NCBI GenBank assembly: GCA_000697335.1 | Contig: JNEM01011155.1 | Location: 1 to 10,276, forward strand | Source: Conidiobolus incongruus B7586 | Lineage: Eukaryota > Entomophthoromycota > Entomophthoromycetes > Entomophthorales > Conidiobolaceae | DNA: 10,276 nt | Direction: 5' to 3' | In this document: in pieces, positions 1 through 7,871 of the stretch | How positions within the stretch are numbered: the stretch's first letter is position 1 | Layout of the letters: each line of letters starts with the position of its first letter | Translations under genes and position numbers: made by a program | Notes under the pieces: generated by a model | Database searches by the model: none | Told to the model about the DNA's origin: nothing | Seen by the model: only the letters and a program-made list of their open reading frames with translations

Positions 1-1103
1 TATAAAAAAATAAAAAAAATTACCACACTTGGTATATTCACTTGATTATAACTTATATAATTATAATTGTTTTAAATAATTAAAAAAATAGCTTATAAGA
101 AAAAAATTCTTACAAATAAATAAAATTAGATATAATATATCAAATTTTAGTCTTTAATAAAAAGAATTATTTTTTAAATATTAGAAGCTTACTAAAGATA
201 TAAAAAAAAGTTATTAATAACAAAAGAGGCTATTAATTTCATATTATTCATTAATTTTTATATATTATTTATTAATTTATTTGTTTAATTTTAATTTCAA
301 AATTATGCAATTATTTAATTTTTATATTAATATAAAACTATTAGATTTAAATTTTAAAATAATAATATCATAGTAGTTTAACCACTTGGTTTAACTAGTA
401 ATAACAGTAATATCATCAAATGATAATAAATAATATTATACAAAGTAAAATAAAAAAAGCTAATGAAAATCTTATATCTTTATAATAATTATCATATATA
501 CTATTGGGTATCTGAATTACAGATAAGATATATTATTATTATACCAATATAATATAATCTATAAATCATACATAACTAAAAAAATTCTTATAATAATTAA
601 CTTCATCATTGCAAAATACATTATATACAAAACCAAGTATCAAACTTCAATATTAATCAAATTTGATATGAAAATTAACTGATAAATATTTAATAGAGAT
701 AAAGAAGTTATATTTGATAAGTATTATAATTAAGATAATTTTAAGGTCAACTGATTTGATAATTTTTCAAAAATTAATTATATAATTTTAAATGTATTCA
801 TTAAATTTCAATTTTCTATTTTGCATAATTGCTTAAATACAAGGTAGATGTAATTATATATTGATTGTTGAAAATTGTTGCACATATTGATGAGATTTTA
901 CTCAAAATTATTTCTTTGATTATAATTTTTTTCGATTAAATTTAGTTAAATATAAAATTGAAAAACAAAATAAATAATATAGGATGTCAAATCAATGTTA
1001 AAAATTTATTTAAGTAAAATATAAATAAGGCTTATAAATATATATTTGATAAAAATAAGAAATCAAATGAAAAAAATAAAAATATATTATACATTAAGAA
1101 ATA
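1..1103. other. AT-rich intergenic DNA, no gene seen
   Basis: All six frames are broken at short intervals, and I see no run of coding-like codons, no splice-joined exon set and no RNA gene. The sequence is nearly all A/T with homopolymer runs. The only local structure I noticed is an imperfect inverted repeat around 373-396 (TAGTTTAACC ... GGTTTAACTA, one mismatch). The right end supplies the downstream tract of the minus-strand tRNA gene. Confidence 0.7.
1070..1082 (-). terminator. Pol III T-tract terminator of tRNA-Leu copy 1
   Basis: On the minus strand, a run of five T (1078-1082) begins 22 nt after the tRNA discriminator base, and a run of seven T (1070-1076) backs it up. Runs of four or more T on the coding strand end RNA polymerase III transcription. 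Confidence 0.65.
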
Positions 1104-1186
1104 TGACAACGATGAGATTCGAACTCATGCCTCTTACGAGACCGCAACTTGAGTGCGGCGCCTTAGACCAACTCGGCCACATTGCC
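1104..1186 (-). tRNA. trnL-CAA: tRNA-Leu (anticodon CAA), copy 1
   Basis: This 83-nt gene without encoded CCA decodes the leucine codon UUG. The acceptor stem is GGCAATG / CGTTGTC with two G-T wobble pairs, followed by discriminator A73 as expected for Leu. The D arm is GCC...GGC, the anticodon stem is CCGCA / TGCGG, and the seven-base loop CTCAAGT gives anticodon CAA. The long variable arm folds as CTC-GTAA-GAG, which marks a class II tRNA. The T arm is ATGAG-TTCGAAT-CTCAT. Internal A box (TGGCCGAGTTGG) and B box (GTTCGAATC) promoters are intact. There is no anticodon-loop intron, although tRNA-Leu(CAA) carries one in some fungi such as budding yeast. The copy at 8088-8170 is identical and in the opposite orientation. 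Confidence 0.97.
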
Positions 1187-1468
1187 ATAGTTTAAACCAT
1201 CAATAAGCTTTTATGGTAATATTCTATATATTTATCCAAATAATATAATTCAATTTTTCACTTTCAAATTGCAATTATATTGACTTAACCTTATTCCTTC
1301 CAAACGTTTCAATTAATATTGTTATTTTCCATTTTATTATTATTTTGATAATTCGAATTTATTTAATTGAAAATTACTATATTTATCTTGATATTATTTT
1401 TAAAAATCTAATTTCAATTCAATATCATTAATATATTATTTCTAAAGAATAAAATGACATTTCAAAAT

Positions 1469-1713
1469 AAAAAATTGTCGGGGAGAATGGAGGCCTCAAA
1501 TCCATTGAAAAGGTAGTCAACAAGTGACAGGAATTGGAGGTACTATGACACCCTGAGCATTTGATCTCAATGAAATTCACTATTTGGATATTAGAGAGAC
1601 AGTAACTGAGAATTTCGAGTAAAACACTCTACTCTAAACTGCTACTTAATACGTCAATCTAAGCAATAATCTAAAGATTATCTTCAGTATCCTCTCTAAT
1701 TTTTGAATTTCAC
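1469..1713 (-). ncRNA. Candidate structured RNA (G+C-richer island)
   Basis: This block is visibly richer in G and C than everything around it and has no frame open across it. Nested perfect inverted repeats organise one half: TGAAATTCA (1571-1579) pairs with TGAATTTCA (1704-1712). Inside it, ATTAGAGAG (1590-1598) pairs with CTCTCTAAT (1692-1700), ACTGA (1605-1609) with TCAGT (1684-1688), and TAATCT/AGATTA forms a hairpin at 1667-1680. The other half has AATGGA (1486-1491) pairing with TCCATT (1501-1506), and TGAG/CTCA at 1554-1569. On the minus strand the block ends in six T (1469-1474), as a Pol III transcript would. I could not match it to U1-U6, U3, SRP, RNase P or MRP RNA. Alternatives are a structured 3' UTR of the TMEM14 gene, whose stop lies about 230 nt upstream on the same strand, or a decayed coding fragment, since a few short coding-like stretches occur on the plus strand. 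The strand and ends are inferred. Confidence 0.3.
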
Positions 1714-1940
1714 CTAAAAAATTTCAATTTTGAGAATTGGATTATAAAATTTATTTCATCCTTTTTGGAATTTGATTGAATTAAAATTATGGGATTTTAT
1801 GGAATTGAATGGTTAAAAGATAATATTAAAAATAAAATGGTAAAAAATAATAAAATGATTAGCAATATTGAAACGAATTAATAATATGATTTAAAAAAAT
1901 ATTAAAAAAATAAATAATTTATTAACCATTTACATTTTAA

Positions 1941-2427
1941 TTAAACACCGTTTTTATCTTCGTACCATTTCTTAGCGTAGTAAGCGGTAGAGAGTACAGC
2001 AGTTAGAGAAAGTGCGATAGGAATAGGTTTGGCAAGTTTAATAGCTCTAGGGAGTTGGGAGGCGGCTAAAGCTCCAGAAGTAACTAAAGAATATTTTAGA
2101 CTTTAGATAAGTATAAGATTGAATTGAAATTACCAGTAGCCAATTCTAATCCATATTCTTGATTTTGTTTAATACGATAACTATCATAGTGAAAATTAAT
2201 TGAATGCTATATTAAAAGGGGGTGATGAAAGTTACCCAGAGTAAGCATAAGCGGTACCAAAGGCAACACCTGCAATAGCTGAAGGGATGGAACCAGTTTT
2301 GGCATACCCAATAAGTCCTCCAACGGAGCCTATAATGTTTAAGTAAAGTCAATCAAGTTATTAATTATTTATTGTTGATATTTTAATTACATAGTCCAGA
2401 CATTGTAAAAGCGGGATGTTCGGCCAT
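1941..2427 (-). CDS. TMEM14: TMEM14-family small membrane protein (4 exons)
   Basis: Exons read 2427-2391, 2329-2236, 2180-2134 and 2083-1941, with introns of 61, 55 and 50 nt (all GT...AG). They give a 106-residue protein. The start MAEHPAFTMSGL matches the fungal family form (compare budding-yeast YJR085C). The family signature G-G-L-I-G-Y-A-K-T-G-S-I-P-S follows at residues 16-29, and a later KPIPIALSL block lies at 78-86. Four hydrophobic segments fall at about 8-22, 28-46, 53-71 and 80-95, ending in a basic tail YYAKKWYEDKNGV. TMEM14 proteins are small multi-helix membrane proteins; the vertebrate TMEM14C acts in the mitochondrial inner membrane in porphyrin handling. The role in fungi is poorly known, so function here is by family only. 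The acceptor of intron 3 was chosen (TTTAG) because it restores the family alignment; another AG lies 15 nt upstream. Two dead tandem copies follow at higher coordinates. Confidence 0.9.
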
Positions 2428-2753
2428 TTTTATTCTTTTATTAATTTTTTTGTTTAATTCAAGAAAGAGTAATGACCTCAAAATGTTCGGTACATCAATT
2501 AAAATTGATTTTGTTTTATTAGAAATTGATGATCTCATCTGAGAATTTAAAAAAAATACCATATTTAGCAATTCATAGTTTGTATATCACCGCATATTTT
2601 CAAATTACTATTATAGAATTTTTGTATCCATGAATATATTATAAAGTTTTGCTTGCATAGAATTCCTACATCGATTACAATAATAAACATTATATAATAC
2701 AAGTAAACTAATACAAGATATCAAATAATGGATAGTTGATTAATCAACTCTTA
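2428..2753. promoter_or_regulatory. Upstream region of TMEM14 and array junction 1
   Basis: This spacer holds the presumed promoter and 5' UTR of the TMEM14 gene (minus strand, just above 2427) and the 3' flank of the first decayed copy. The base at -3 of the start codon is A, a favourable context. A perfect 16-bp palindrome, AGTTGATTAATCAACT, lies at 2734-2749. No convincing TATA motif or extra gene is seen. Parts of this spacer resemble the region above the second decayed copy, so the duplicated unit includes upstream DNA. Confidence 0.45.
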
Positions 2754-3249
2754 TTAGACGCACTATTATTGTTGGCACGATTTATTATCATAGTATACGA
2801 TAAAGGTATAAGGAAATTTTGTCATTGACAAGACTTAAAATATACCAAGTTTGTTAAATTTAAAGCTTTTGGAATACAACAAAGCCCCAGAACCAACTCA
2901 AAATATTAATTTAATTCAGATATTGGAAATAATATAATAACTAGTATTTGAATTTATTCATAGTTGCTCTATATCTCAATTTTAATTTTGTATAATACAA
3001 TAAATAGTAAAAATAAATGTTAATTTATAATATAATGTCAATAATTGTGAGAATCATCTGAAGTAAGCGAATACAGTACCTATGATAATACATCCAATAA
3101 ATGAAGGAATATAGTGAGGTTTGACGTAACCAACAAGTCCTCGAAAGTAGTCTATTATATTTAAATAATATGATTCAGACTATCAATTACATTTTATGAA
3201 TATATTAATTAGGCAGATCGGATAATGTAAAAGAGATATATTCATTCAT
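2754..3249 (-). pseudogene. Decayed TMEM14 copy 1
   Basis: All four exons and three introns of the neighbouring TMEM14 gene can be aligned here in the same order and strand, about 820 bp away. The ATG equivalent survives at 3249-3247, and the exon 1 relic still reads E...FT.S at family positions. The exon 2 relic (3151-3058) has the same length as in the intact gene and stays open, with GLVGYVK and IPS preserved. The GT donors of introns 1 and 2 are lost (to CT and AT), so normal splicing could not occur. The exon 3 relic lies around 2966-3000 and the exon 4 relic at 2754-2905, the latter heavily eroded. Base composition has drifted towards A+T. This is a host-gene pseudogene; a short unspliced product cannot be excluded but would lack the second half of the protein. 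Confidence 0.82.
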
Positions 3250-3561
3250 GTAAATTTGTTTTAAACCTTGTAATTAAAAAATAATCAATAAATTAATTTT
3301 AGTATCACTAAAATATCTTTGTTCAAATTTATTTTATCATCCTAACAATTATATGGATTGATTCTTTCATAATTTTATAGATATATTGATAACTGAATAA
3401 TTTATAATTATTACTATAAAATTTTTTAAAATATTGTATCTATCATTAAATTATTATTATAAAAATTGGGTATGCCTAAAATAAAAATCATTTATTAATA
3501 GAGATAAATTCATCAAAAAAACAGTATTTAATAAATCAATGTACTGTTTCGAAACATTTGA
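3250..3561. other. Array spacer, no gene seen
   Basis: This AT-rich spacer lies between the two decayed TMEM14 copies. It corresponds to the promoter and 5' flank of copy 1 and the 3' flank of copy 2. No open frame, RNA gene or strong repeat was found in it. Confidence 0.55.
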
Positions 3562-4029
3562 TGAATTGGACTTATATTGATTTCTCATATACTTTCTTAG
3601 GATCATAAAATAAGGAGATTAAAACAGATAGAGTAAGGACAAAGTTTATATTTAGTAAATTTTTAATTCTAGAGTTGAGAATTGAATAGAGAATCAAAAG
3701 CAACTAATTTTTATGATTTAGAAATTGAATAAATAAAATGTTTAATTGATTTCCATATTCTTAATTTTATTAAGTACAATAACCATAAAATATCAATATA
3801 AATTTACATTGATATACAAGTGATGATGAAAGTTATTTAGAGAAAGCGAAAGCAGTACCTATGGTAATACCTATAATGGCAGAAGGAATAGAACCTTATT
3901 CAGCATATCCAAAAATTCCTTCAACGAAGTCTATCAAATCAAATACCATCAATAAACTATTAATTATATTTAAGTTAACATTTGAATTATTGAGTGCTGT
4001 GACATTACAAAGGTTGGATGTTCAGGCAA
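3562..4029 (-). pseudogene. Decayed TMEM14 copy 2
   Basis: This is a second relic of the TMEM14 gene, alignable over all exons and introns. Exon 1 is near 4029-3992, exon 2 at 3930-3837, exon 3 near 3785-3750 and exon 4 below about 3715. The start codon equivalent is TTG instead of ATG, though EHP.F..S of the family start is still readable after it. Exon 2 keeps GSIPSAI but carries an in-frame stop in the AKTG region, and its donor GT has become AT, the same donor that is lost in copy 1. The acceptor AG of intron 1 is kept. The intron 2 relic retains a stretch close to the intact gene (TGATGATGAAAGTTA on the plus strand). The 3' boundary is approximate. The gene is dead as a TMEM14 gene. Confidence 0.85.
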
Positions 4030-4368
4030 CTTTATTGATTATTAATATTAAAATACAAGAAAAAGGATGATACTTTTATAGTTTTGAAATATTAGAAAAA
4101 TAAAAGTAAAAATAATGTTATCATCAGAAATTTTGATAGGATTGCCAAATTTGGTATTTTGTTGACTTTTGATTACCAGTCATGTTTTTTAATAATAACC
4201 TCCTTAGATTTTGATTCAACATTGAATATATTATTAAAATTATTATTTTATACGACATATATATCTATATTAATAGAAATGAGCCTTTAACATAAGTAAA
4301 AGTATTTATCAAAGATATTAATATCCAGAAAACATTTAATAAAGTCAAAAAAGATTGAATTGTTAAGA
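4030..4368. other. Spacer between TMEM14 array and MCFD2-like gene
   Basis: AT-rich DNA holding the old 5' flank of the last TMEM14 copy and the 3' region of the MCFD2-like gene. The part near 4060-4180 still weakly resembles the region above the intact TMEM14 gene. No further gene is seen. Confidence 0.5.
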
Positions 4369-4876
4369 TTAATTTTTCTCATGACTTTTGAAATATTCTG
4401 GTAAGGAGATAAGACCACTAAAAAACTTATTAGCAAATAATAGAACATATTATGCATTGACTTACTCTTTGTTCTTATCATCCCTCTCCAAAATCTTTTC
4501 CACCCATTCGTTCAACTTATTCAAGTCCCAAATTTGGTCCTTCATATTCTCATCTTTCTGAGCCCTTTCCACTTGACGGTGATGAATCGAAGCACGAATC
4601 TCGTGCATATCCAAATAAGTATCCTTATTATAATCAATCTCATAGAATAGGTAGTACAGTTTATTCTTGCTCTTGTACTCTTCAGAGCTGATGTTCAGAT
4701 TCTTTTTTAGATAGCTAGTCAACAATTAGTAGAGGAGTTTATGAATTAGAATTTATTTACTCTGATAAATCGCTATTCTGATCTAAAAAATCATCGTTAG
4801 CTGTGTCGAAATCTTGACATCTTACGAATTGTAAAGTGTTGAATAGAGTTAAAGTAATTAATTTGTTTAATAACAT
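4369..4876 (-). CDS. MCFD2: Secreted two-EF-hand protein, MCFD2-like (3 exons)
   Basis: Exons 4876-4761, 4714-4466 and 4417-4369, joined across introns of 46 and 48 nt, encode 137 residues, close to the length of human MCFD2 (146). Exon 1 encodes a clear signal peptide (MLLNKLITLTLFNTLQFVRC), with cleavage likely near residue 20, then an acidic linker. Exon 2 gives DYLKKNLNISSEE and the first EF-hand loop D66-x-N68-x-D70-x-Y-x-D74-x-x-E77. The second loop, D118-K-N-K-D-G-L-I-S-L-P-E129, is split by intron 2 in codon 122 and is complete only after splicing. The protein ends SHEKN. MCFD2 binds calcium in the early secretory pathway and partners the lectin ERGIC-53/LMAN1 as a cargo receptor; that role here is by family. 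Intron 1 has TACTAAT 17 nt before its acceptor. A different small ER-lumen EF-hand protein is the main alternative. The divergent neighbour is SelO. Confidence 0.85.
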
Positions 4877-6074
4877 TTTACAAATTATTTAAGAGTGAAG
4901 ATTATTCTCGTATTGGGACTGGTGAATACTATTTAATTTAATGTTAATTTATGGGAATTTTTGGATAGGATGATGATTAATTTCTTAATATATAAGCTTA
5001 TCACATTTATTTAGTTTAATGATTTAAAAATCAATCTTATAGTATTAAATATTTTGAATTATACTCAGATAATTTTCGATTAATCAGTATTCTTTTCACA
5101 TTCATTAGTTTATAATTCATTAAAATTGAGTAATAAAAAACAGCAAAATGAAATAAGTTAGCAAAAACTAATATAATACTATTTTCAATATAACCTAAAA
5201 CTATTTTAACAATTATTTTATTATGACAGTTTATTGGATCATTTTTAATTTAAAATTTAATTTAATATTTTTGAAGTGTATTGCTAATTTTACAAAACAT
5301 ATAACTTCAAAAAATCTAATATTAATCACCCTACTTATTTTAAATCTCTGCATATATCCCAACTATTATTCCAGATAGATTATTTAAAATTCCAAAAATA
5401 TTATTTAGATTGTAAAGTTTATTAAAGAATATCGATATTAATTTAAAATAATGTTAAAAGATTGATATGAAGCTTCTACAATTATATAGTTACTTGTAAA
5501 ATCAATTAATTATATTATATTATTTAATTTTTTTATTTATAAATTGCTTGAGAATAAAAAATATAATGTTAGATAAAATATAAATAATACTATTCAATGA
5601 TAAGACTATAGTTTTATTTTTGATAACCAGTATTACTAAACTCTAGTTTGAAGTTCTTCCAGAGTAACTTGAGATATGAATAGTATTTATCCAGAAAATA
5701 AAAATCAAATATTGGATAGAATTAATTGCTCATGATTTTGAATTGATAATATTGATCATATATTTAAAATTTTTATGACTGATATGGTTATTTTATTTTC
5801 AATAATTTTCACAATATTGGATAATATACATACTTAATTCGATTACTTTCGTTACATATAAATTCTTAGATATCTCTAATGACAATCCCGAAAAAAGTGA
5901 TTGTAGCTCAAAGTGATTACTAATCAACCCACAATAATTGAAATCATTTCAAAAACCTTAAATTCCGATGAATCCCGATTTAATAATGATCAAATTATAA
6001 AATAATGATCAAATATTAAATTCATTTCAAAAAAAACTATAAATTTCAAATAATTATCAAATTATCCTTATTTT
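4877..6074. other. Intergenic region between MCFD2-like and SelO genes
   Basis: This 1.2-kb region separates two divergent genes and should hold both promoters. No open frame or RNA gene is convincing. A stretch at 5682-5747 resembles the 3' end of the MCFD2-like gene (see findings). The last 180 bp, next to SelO, are less A+T-rich and contain several short direct repeats, listed separately. Confidence 0.6.
5895..6036 (+). promoter_or_regulatory. Repeat-bearing upstream region of SelO
   Basis: Three pairs of short direct repeats sit within 180 bp of the SelO start: AAGTGATT at 5895 and 5911, AATAATGATCAAAT at 5982 and 6001 (19-bp step), and TCATTTCAAAAA at 5944 and 6022. The step sizes of about two helical turns or less for the first two pairs could suit paired protein sites. 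No TATA box is evident. That these are regulatory sites is inference. Confidence 0.3.
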
Positions 6075-7850
6075 ATGTTTATTAATTCCATATTGAAAAA
6101 ACAATTCAATTCAATTGCTAATTCTTTAAAGATGGTCTCAAATAGAAAGGTAGTGGATTCTTTTTCTAAATTAAATTTGCAGTCGACATTTATTAGGGAA
6201 CTTCCTGGGGAATCTTTGGATAAGCCTATTGATTATAACGATGAGAATCAGGTGCAGTTGACTAGAACGCGTCGTCTCGTCAAGAAAGGATGCTGGGCGT
6301 TTACAGTGCCCGAGAAGGCTCCATTCCCCGTGATGGTGCATACATCGCCTAAAATGCTGGAGGAGTTGGAGTTGGATCCACAATTCGCTAAAACTCCAGA
6401 GTTTTTAAAGGTTATGGTTGGAAATCAATTGGTACCTAATACTACACCTTTTTCGCAAGCTTATGCTGGATTCCAGTTCGGATTTTTTGCTGGTCAACTT
6501 GGAGATGGTCGTGCAATGTCACTATTTGAAGTATTGACATCTGAAGGCAAGCGCTGGGAGTTACAACTTAAAGGTTCTGGCGAAACACCCTTCTCTAGAA
6601 TGGGCGATGGATATGCAGTTGTCAGATCCTCTATCAGAGAATATCTCGCATCTGAAGCACTGCACGCGATCGGTATTCCTACTACCCGTGCCCTTAGTTT
6701 GGCCAAAACGGGACAAATTGTAGCTCGCGAAACCCTTGAAGATGGTGCTATCGTATGCCGTGTATCCCCAACTTGGATTCGATTTGGAAGCTTTGAGCTA
6801 CATCGTATGCTCAAGCAGCCCGAAGAACTTAAGCAATTAGCTGACTATACCATCAAATATCATTTTCCCTCCCTATTAACCTCCACTGCTGAAAACGAGA
6901 ATATTTATGAAAATTTCTTTGAGAAAGTATGTCTCAAATCTGCAGATATGGTTGCTCATTGGCAAGCCTCAGGTTTTGTACACGGAGTTATGAATACTGA
7001 TAATATGTCTATTGCGGGTCTTACTCTTGACTACGGTCCTTATGGTTTTCTCGAAACCTATCGTCCTGACTGGACTCCCAATTCATCCGATACCGAATCA
7101 CTCTACAAATATGCCAATCAGCCTGTAATCGTTCGTTGGAATTTAGAGAAATTAGGCTTGGCATTATATCCACTGTTCAACAATCCTCAATCCAAAGAAA
7201 CTGCTGATCATCCTGCCATTTTGAACGGTCTCGAAGTGTTTGAAATAGTATACGCCCAAAAGCACGATGAACTAATGAGTGAGAGATTGGGATTAGATTT
7301 TAATTTAACGCCAGTCCGAAATCAACTTCCTAGGTTACTGAAGCACCTATTTGAATTCTTAAAATCTTCAAATGTTGATTATCACCAATTCCTGCGCCAC
7401 TTGAGCCAGGTAGGCGATTTTATAGTCATCAACTCTGATCTGACATTAGACGATCTCAGACTCAAATCTTTTTCCATAATTAACCAGCACTTCAACCAAC
7501 AGGGCAACCAATCCAACCAAGAGCTTGAAAAATTTTTAGATATTTATATTCCTCTCATCAAAGAACAATACGCCACCTCTAATTCCAAGCCCAGTACCCA
7601 GATCAATGCCAAAAATCCGAGATTCATACTAAGGAATTGGATTGCTCAGGAAGCTATTGATGCTGCCACGAAGAATGATTACAAGCCTCTTCAAGCTATC
7701 TATACCTTGTTGACAGAGTATCCCTACGCGAATGATGAAGCTATCGACTTTGTAAAGCATTCTTACCTTAACAAAACTTTGACAGATCGTTACTCCAAAC
7801 CTAACGAAGATCCTCAATGTACTATGACCCAATGTAGCTGCAGTTCTTAA
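6075..7850 (+). CDS. FMP40: SelO/Fmp40 family protein AMPylase (pseudokinase fold)
   Basis: A single intronless frame encodes 591 residues. SelO (YdiU in bacteria, Fmp40 in yeast) transfers AMP from ATP to Ser/Thr/Tyr hydroxyls of target proteins and is linked to redox control in mitochondria. Visible family blocks are QLGDGRA (141-147), the ATP-site block LQLKGSGETPFSR (163-175), SSIREYLASEAL (185-196), the catalytic-loop equivalent HGVMNTDN (303-310, D309), the metal-binding D-Y-G-P-Y-G-F (319-325) and the C-terminal NPRFILRNW (514-522). The protein ends C-S-C-S-S, with cysteine where several animal SelO proteins have selenocysteine. The first 40 residues are rich in K, R, S and N with no acidic residue before D28, resembling a mitochondrial presequence. 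An internal Met20 could start a form lacking most of it. Fungal and human members are somewhat longer (about 670-690), bacterial ones shorter (about 480). Codon use is mixed, with more C-ending codons than its flanks. The gene is divergent from the MCFD2-like gene. Confidence 0.97.
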   Translation: MFINSILKKQFNSIANSLKMVSNRKVVDSFSKLNLQSTFIRELPGESLDKPIDYNDENQVQLTRTRRLVKKGCWAFTVPEKAPFPVMVHTSPKMLEELELDPQFAKTPEFLKVMVGNQLVPNTTPFSQAYAGFQFGFFAGQLGDGRAMSLFEVLTSEGKRWELQLKGSGETPFSRMGDGYAVVRSSIREYLASEALHAIGIPTTRALSLAKTGQIVARETLEDGAIVCRVSPTWIRFGSFELHRMLKQPEELKQLADYTIKYHFPSLLTSTAENENIYENFFEKVCLKSADMVAHWQASGFVHGVMNTDNMSIAGLTLDYGPYGFLETYRPDWTPNSSDTESLYKYANQPVIVRWNLEKLGLALYPLFNNPQSKETADHPAILNGLEVFEIVYAQKHDELMSERLGLDFNLTPVRNQLPRLLKHLFEFLKSSNVDYHQFLRHLSQVGDFIVINSDLTLDDLRLKSFSIINQHFNQQGNQSNQELEKFLDIYIPLIKEQYATSNSKPSTQINAKNPRFILRNWIAQEAIDAATKNDYKPLQAIYTLLTEYPYANDEAIDFVKHSYLNKTLTDRYSKPNEDPQCTMTQCSCSS

Positions 7851-7851
7851 A

Positions 7852-7871
7852 TAATGAAACTAGTTTCATTA
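7852..7871 (+). repeat. 20-bp perfect palindrome just after SelO stop
   Basis: TAATGAAACT and its exact reverse complement meet at 7861/7862, starting 2 nt after the TAA stop of SelO. In RNA it could fold as a hairpin at the start of the 3' UTR; in DNA it could be a dimer binding site. No T-run follows, so it is not a typical terminator. Confidence 0.6.

Noticed and set aside
1-1103. CRISPR array, telomere repeat or centromere-like satellite
   Set aside because: No regularly spaced repeat, no telomere-type tandem motif and no satellite period were seen; the region is simply A+T-rich.
1474-1620. Coding or mobile-element fragment in the G+C-richer island
   Set aside because: A few short coding-like stretches exist on the plus strand, but no frame is open across and no domain is recognisable, so I do not call a gene or element.
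1469-1713. rRNA fragment
   Set aside because: The minus strand shares a short GGTGAAATTC word with 18S rRNA, but the following bases do not keep alignment, so this is chance.
2383-2571. 62-codon minus-strand open frame ending GLCN
   Set aside because: Only its last part is real: it is exon 1 of the TMEM14 gene read into intron 1. The part before MAEHPAF is upstream A+T-rich DNA, and the family start is at 2427.
3861-4070. 69-codon plus-strand open frame
   Set aside because: It is antisense to exons 1 and 2 of the second decayed TMEM14 copy and has no family features of its own.
4287-4481. 64-codon minus-strand open frame
   Set aside because: It runs out of frame across intron 2 and the last exon of the MCFD2-like gene. 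The correctly spliced frame ends at 4369 and completes an EF-hand.
4462-4725. 87-codon minus-strand open frame taken as a whole gene
   Set aside because: It begins at TTG inside intron 1 and ends in intron 2, so it is only the middle exon of the MCFD2-like gene with a few intron bases at each side.
6171-6814. Minus-strand open frames inside SelO
   Set aside because: They are shadows of a long, clearly conserved plus-strand gene and show no recognisable protein features. The same holds for the frame at 7629-7832.
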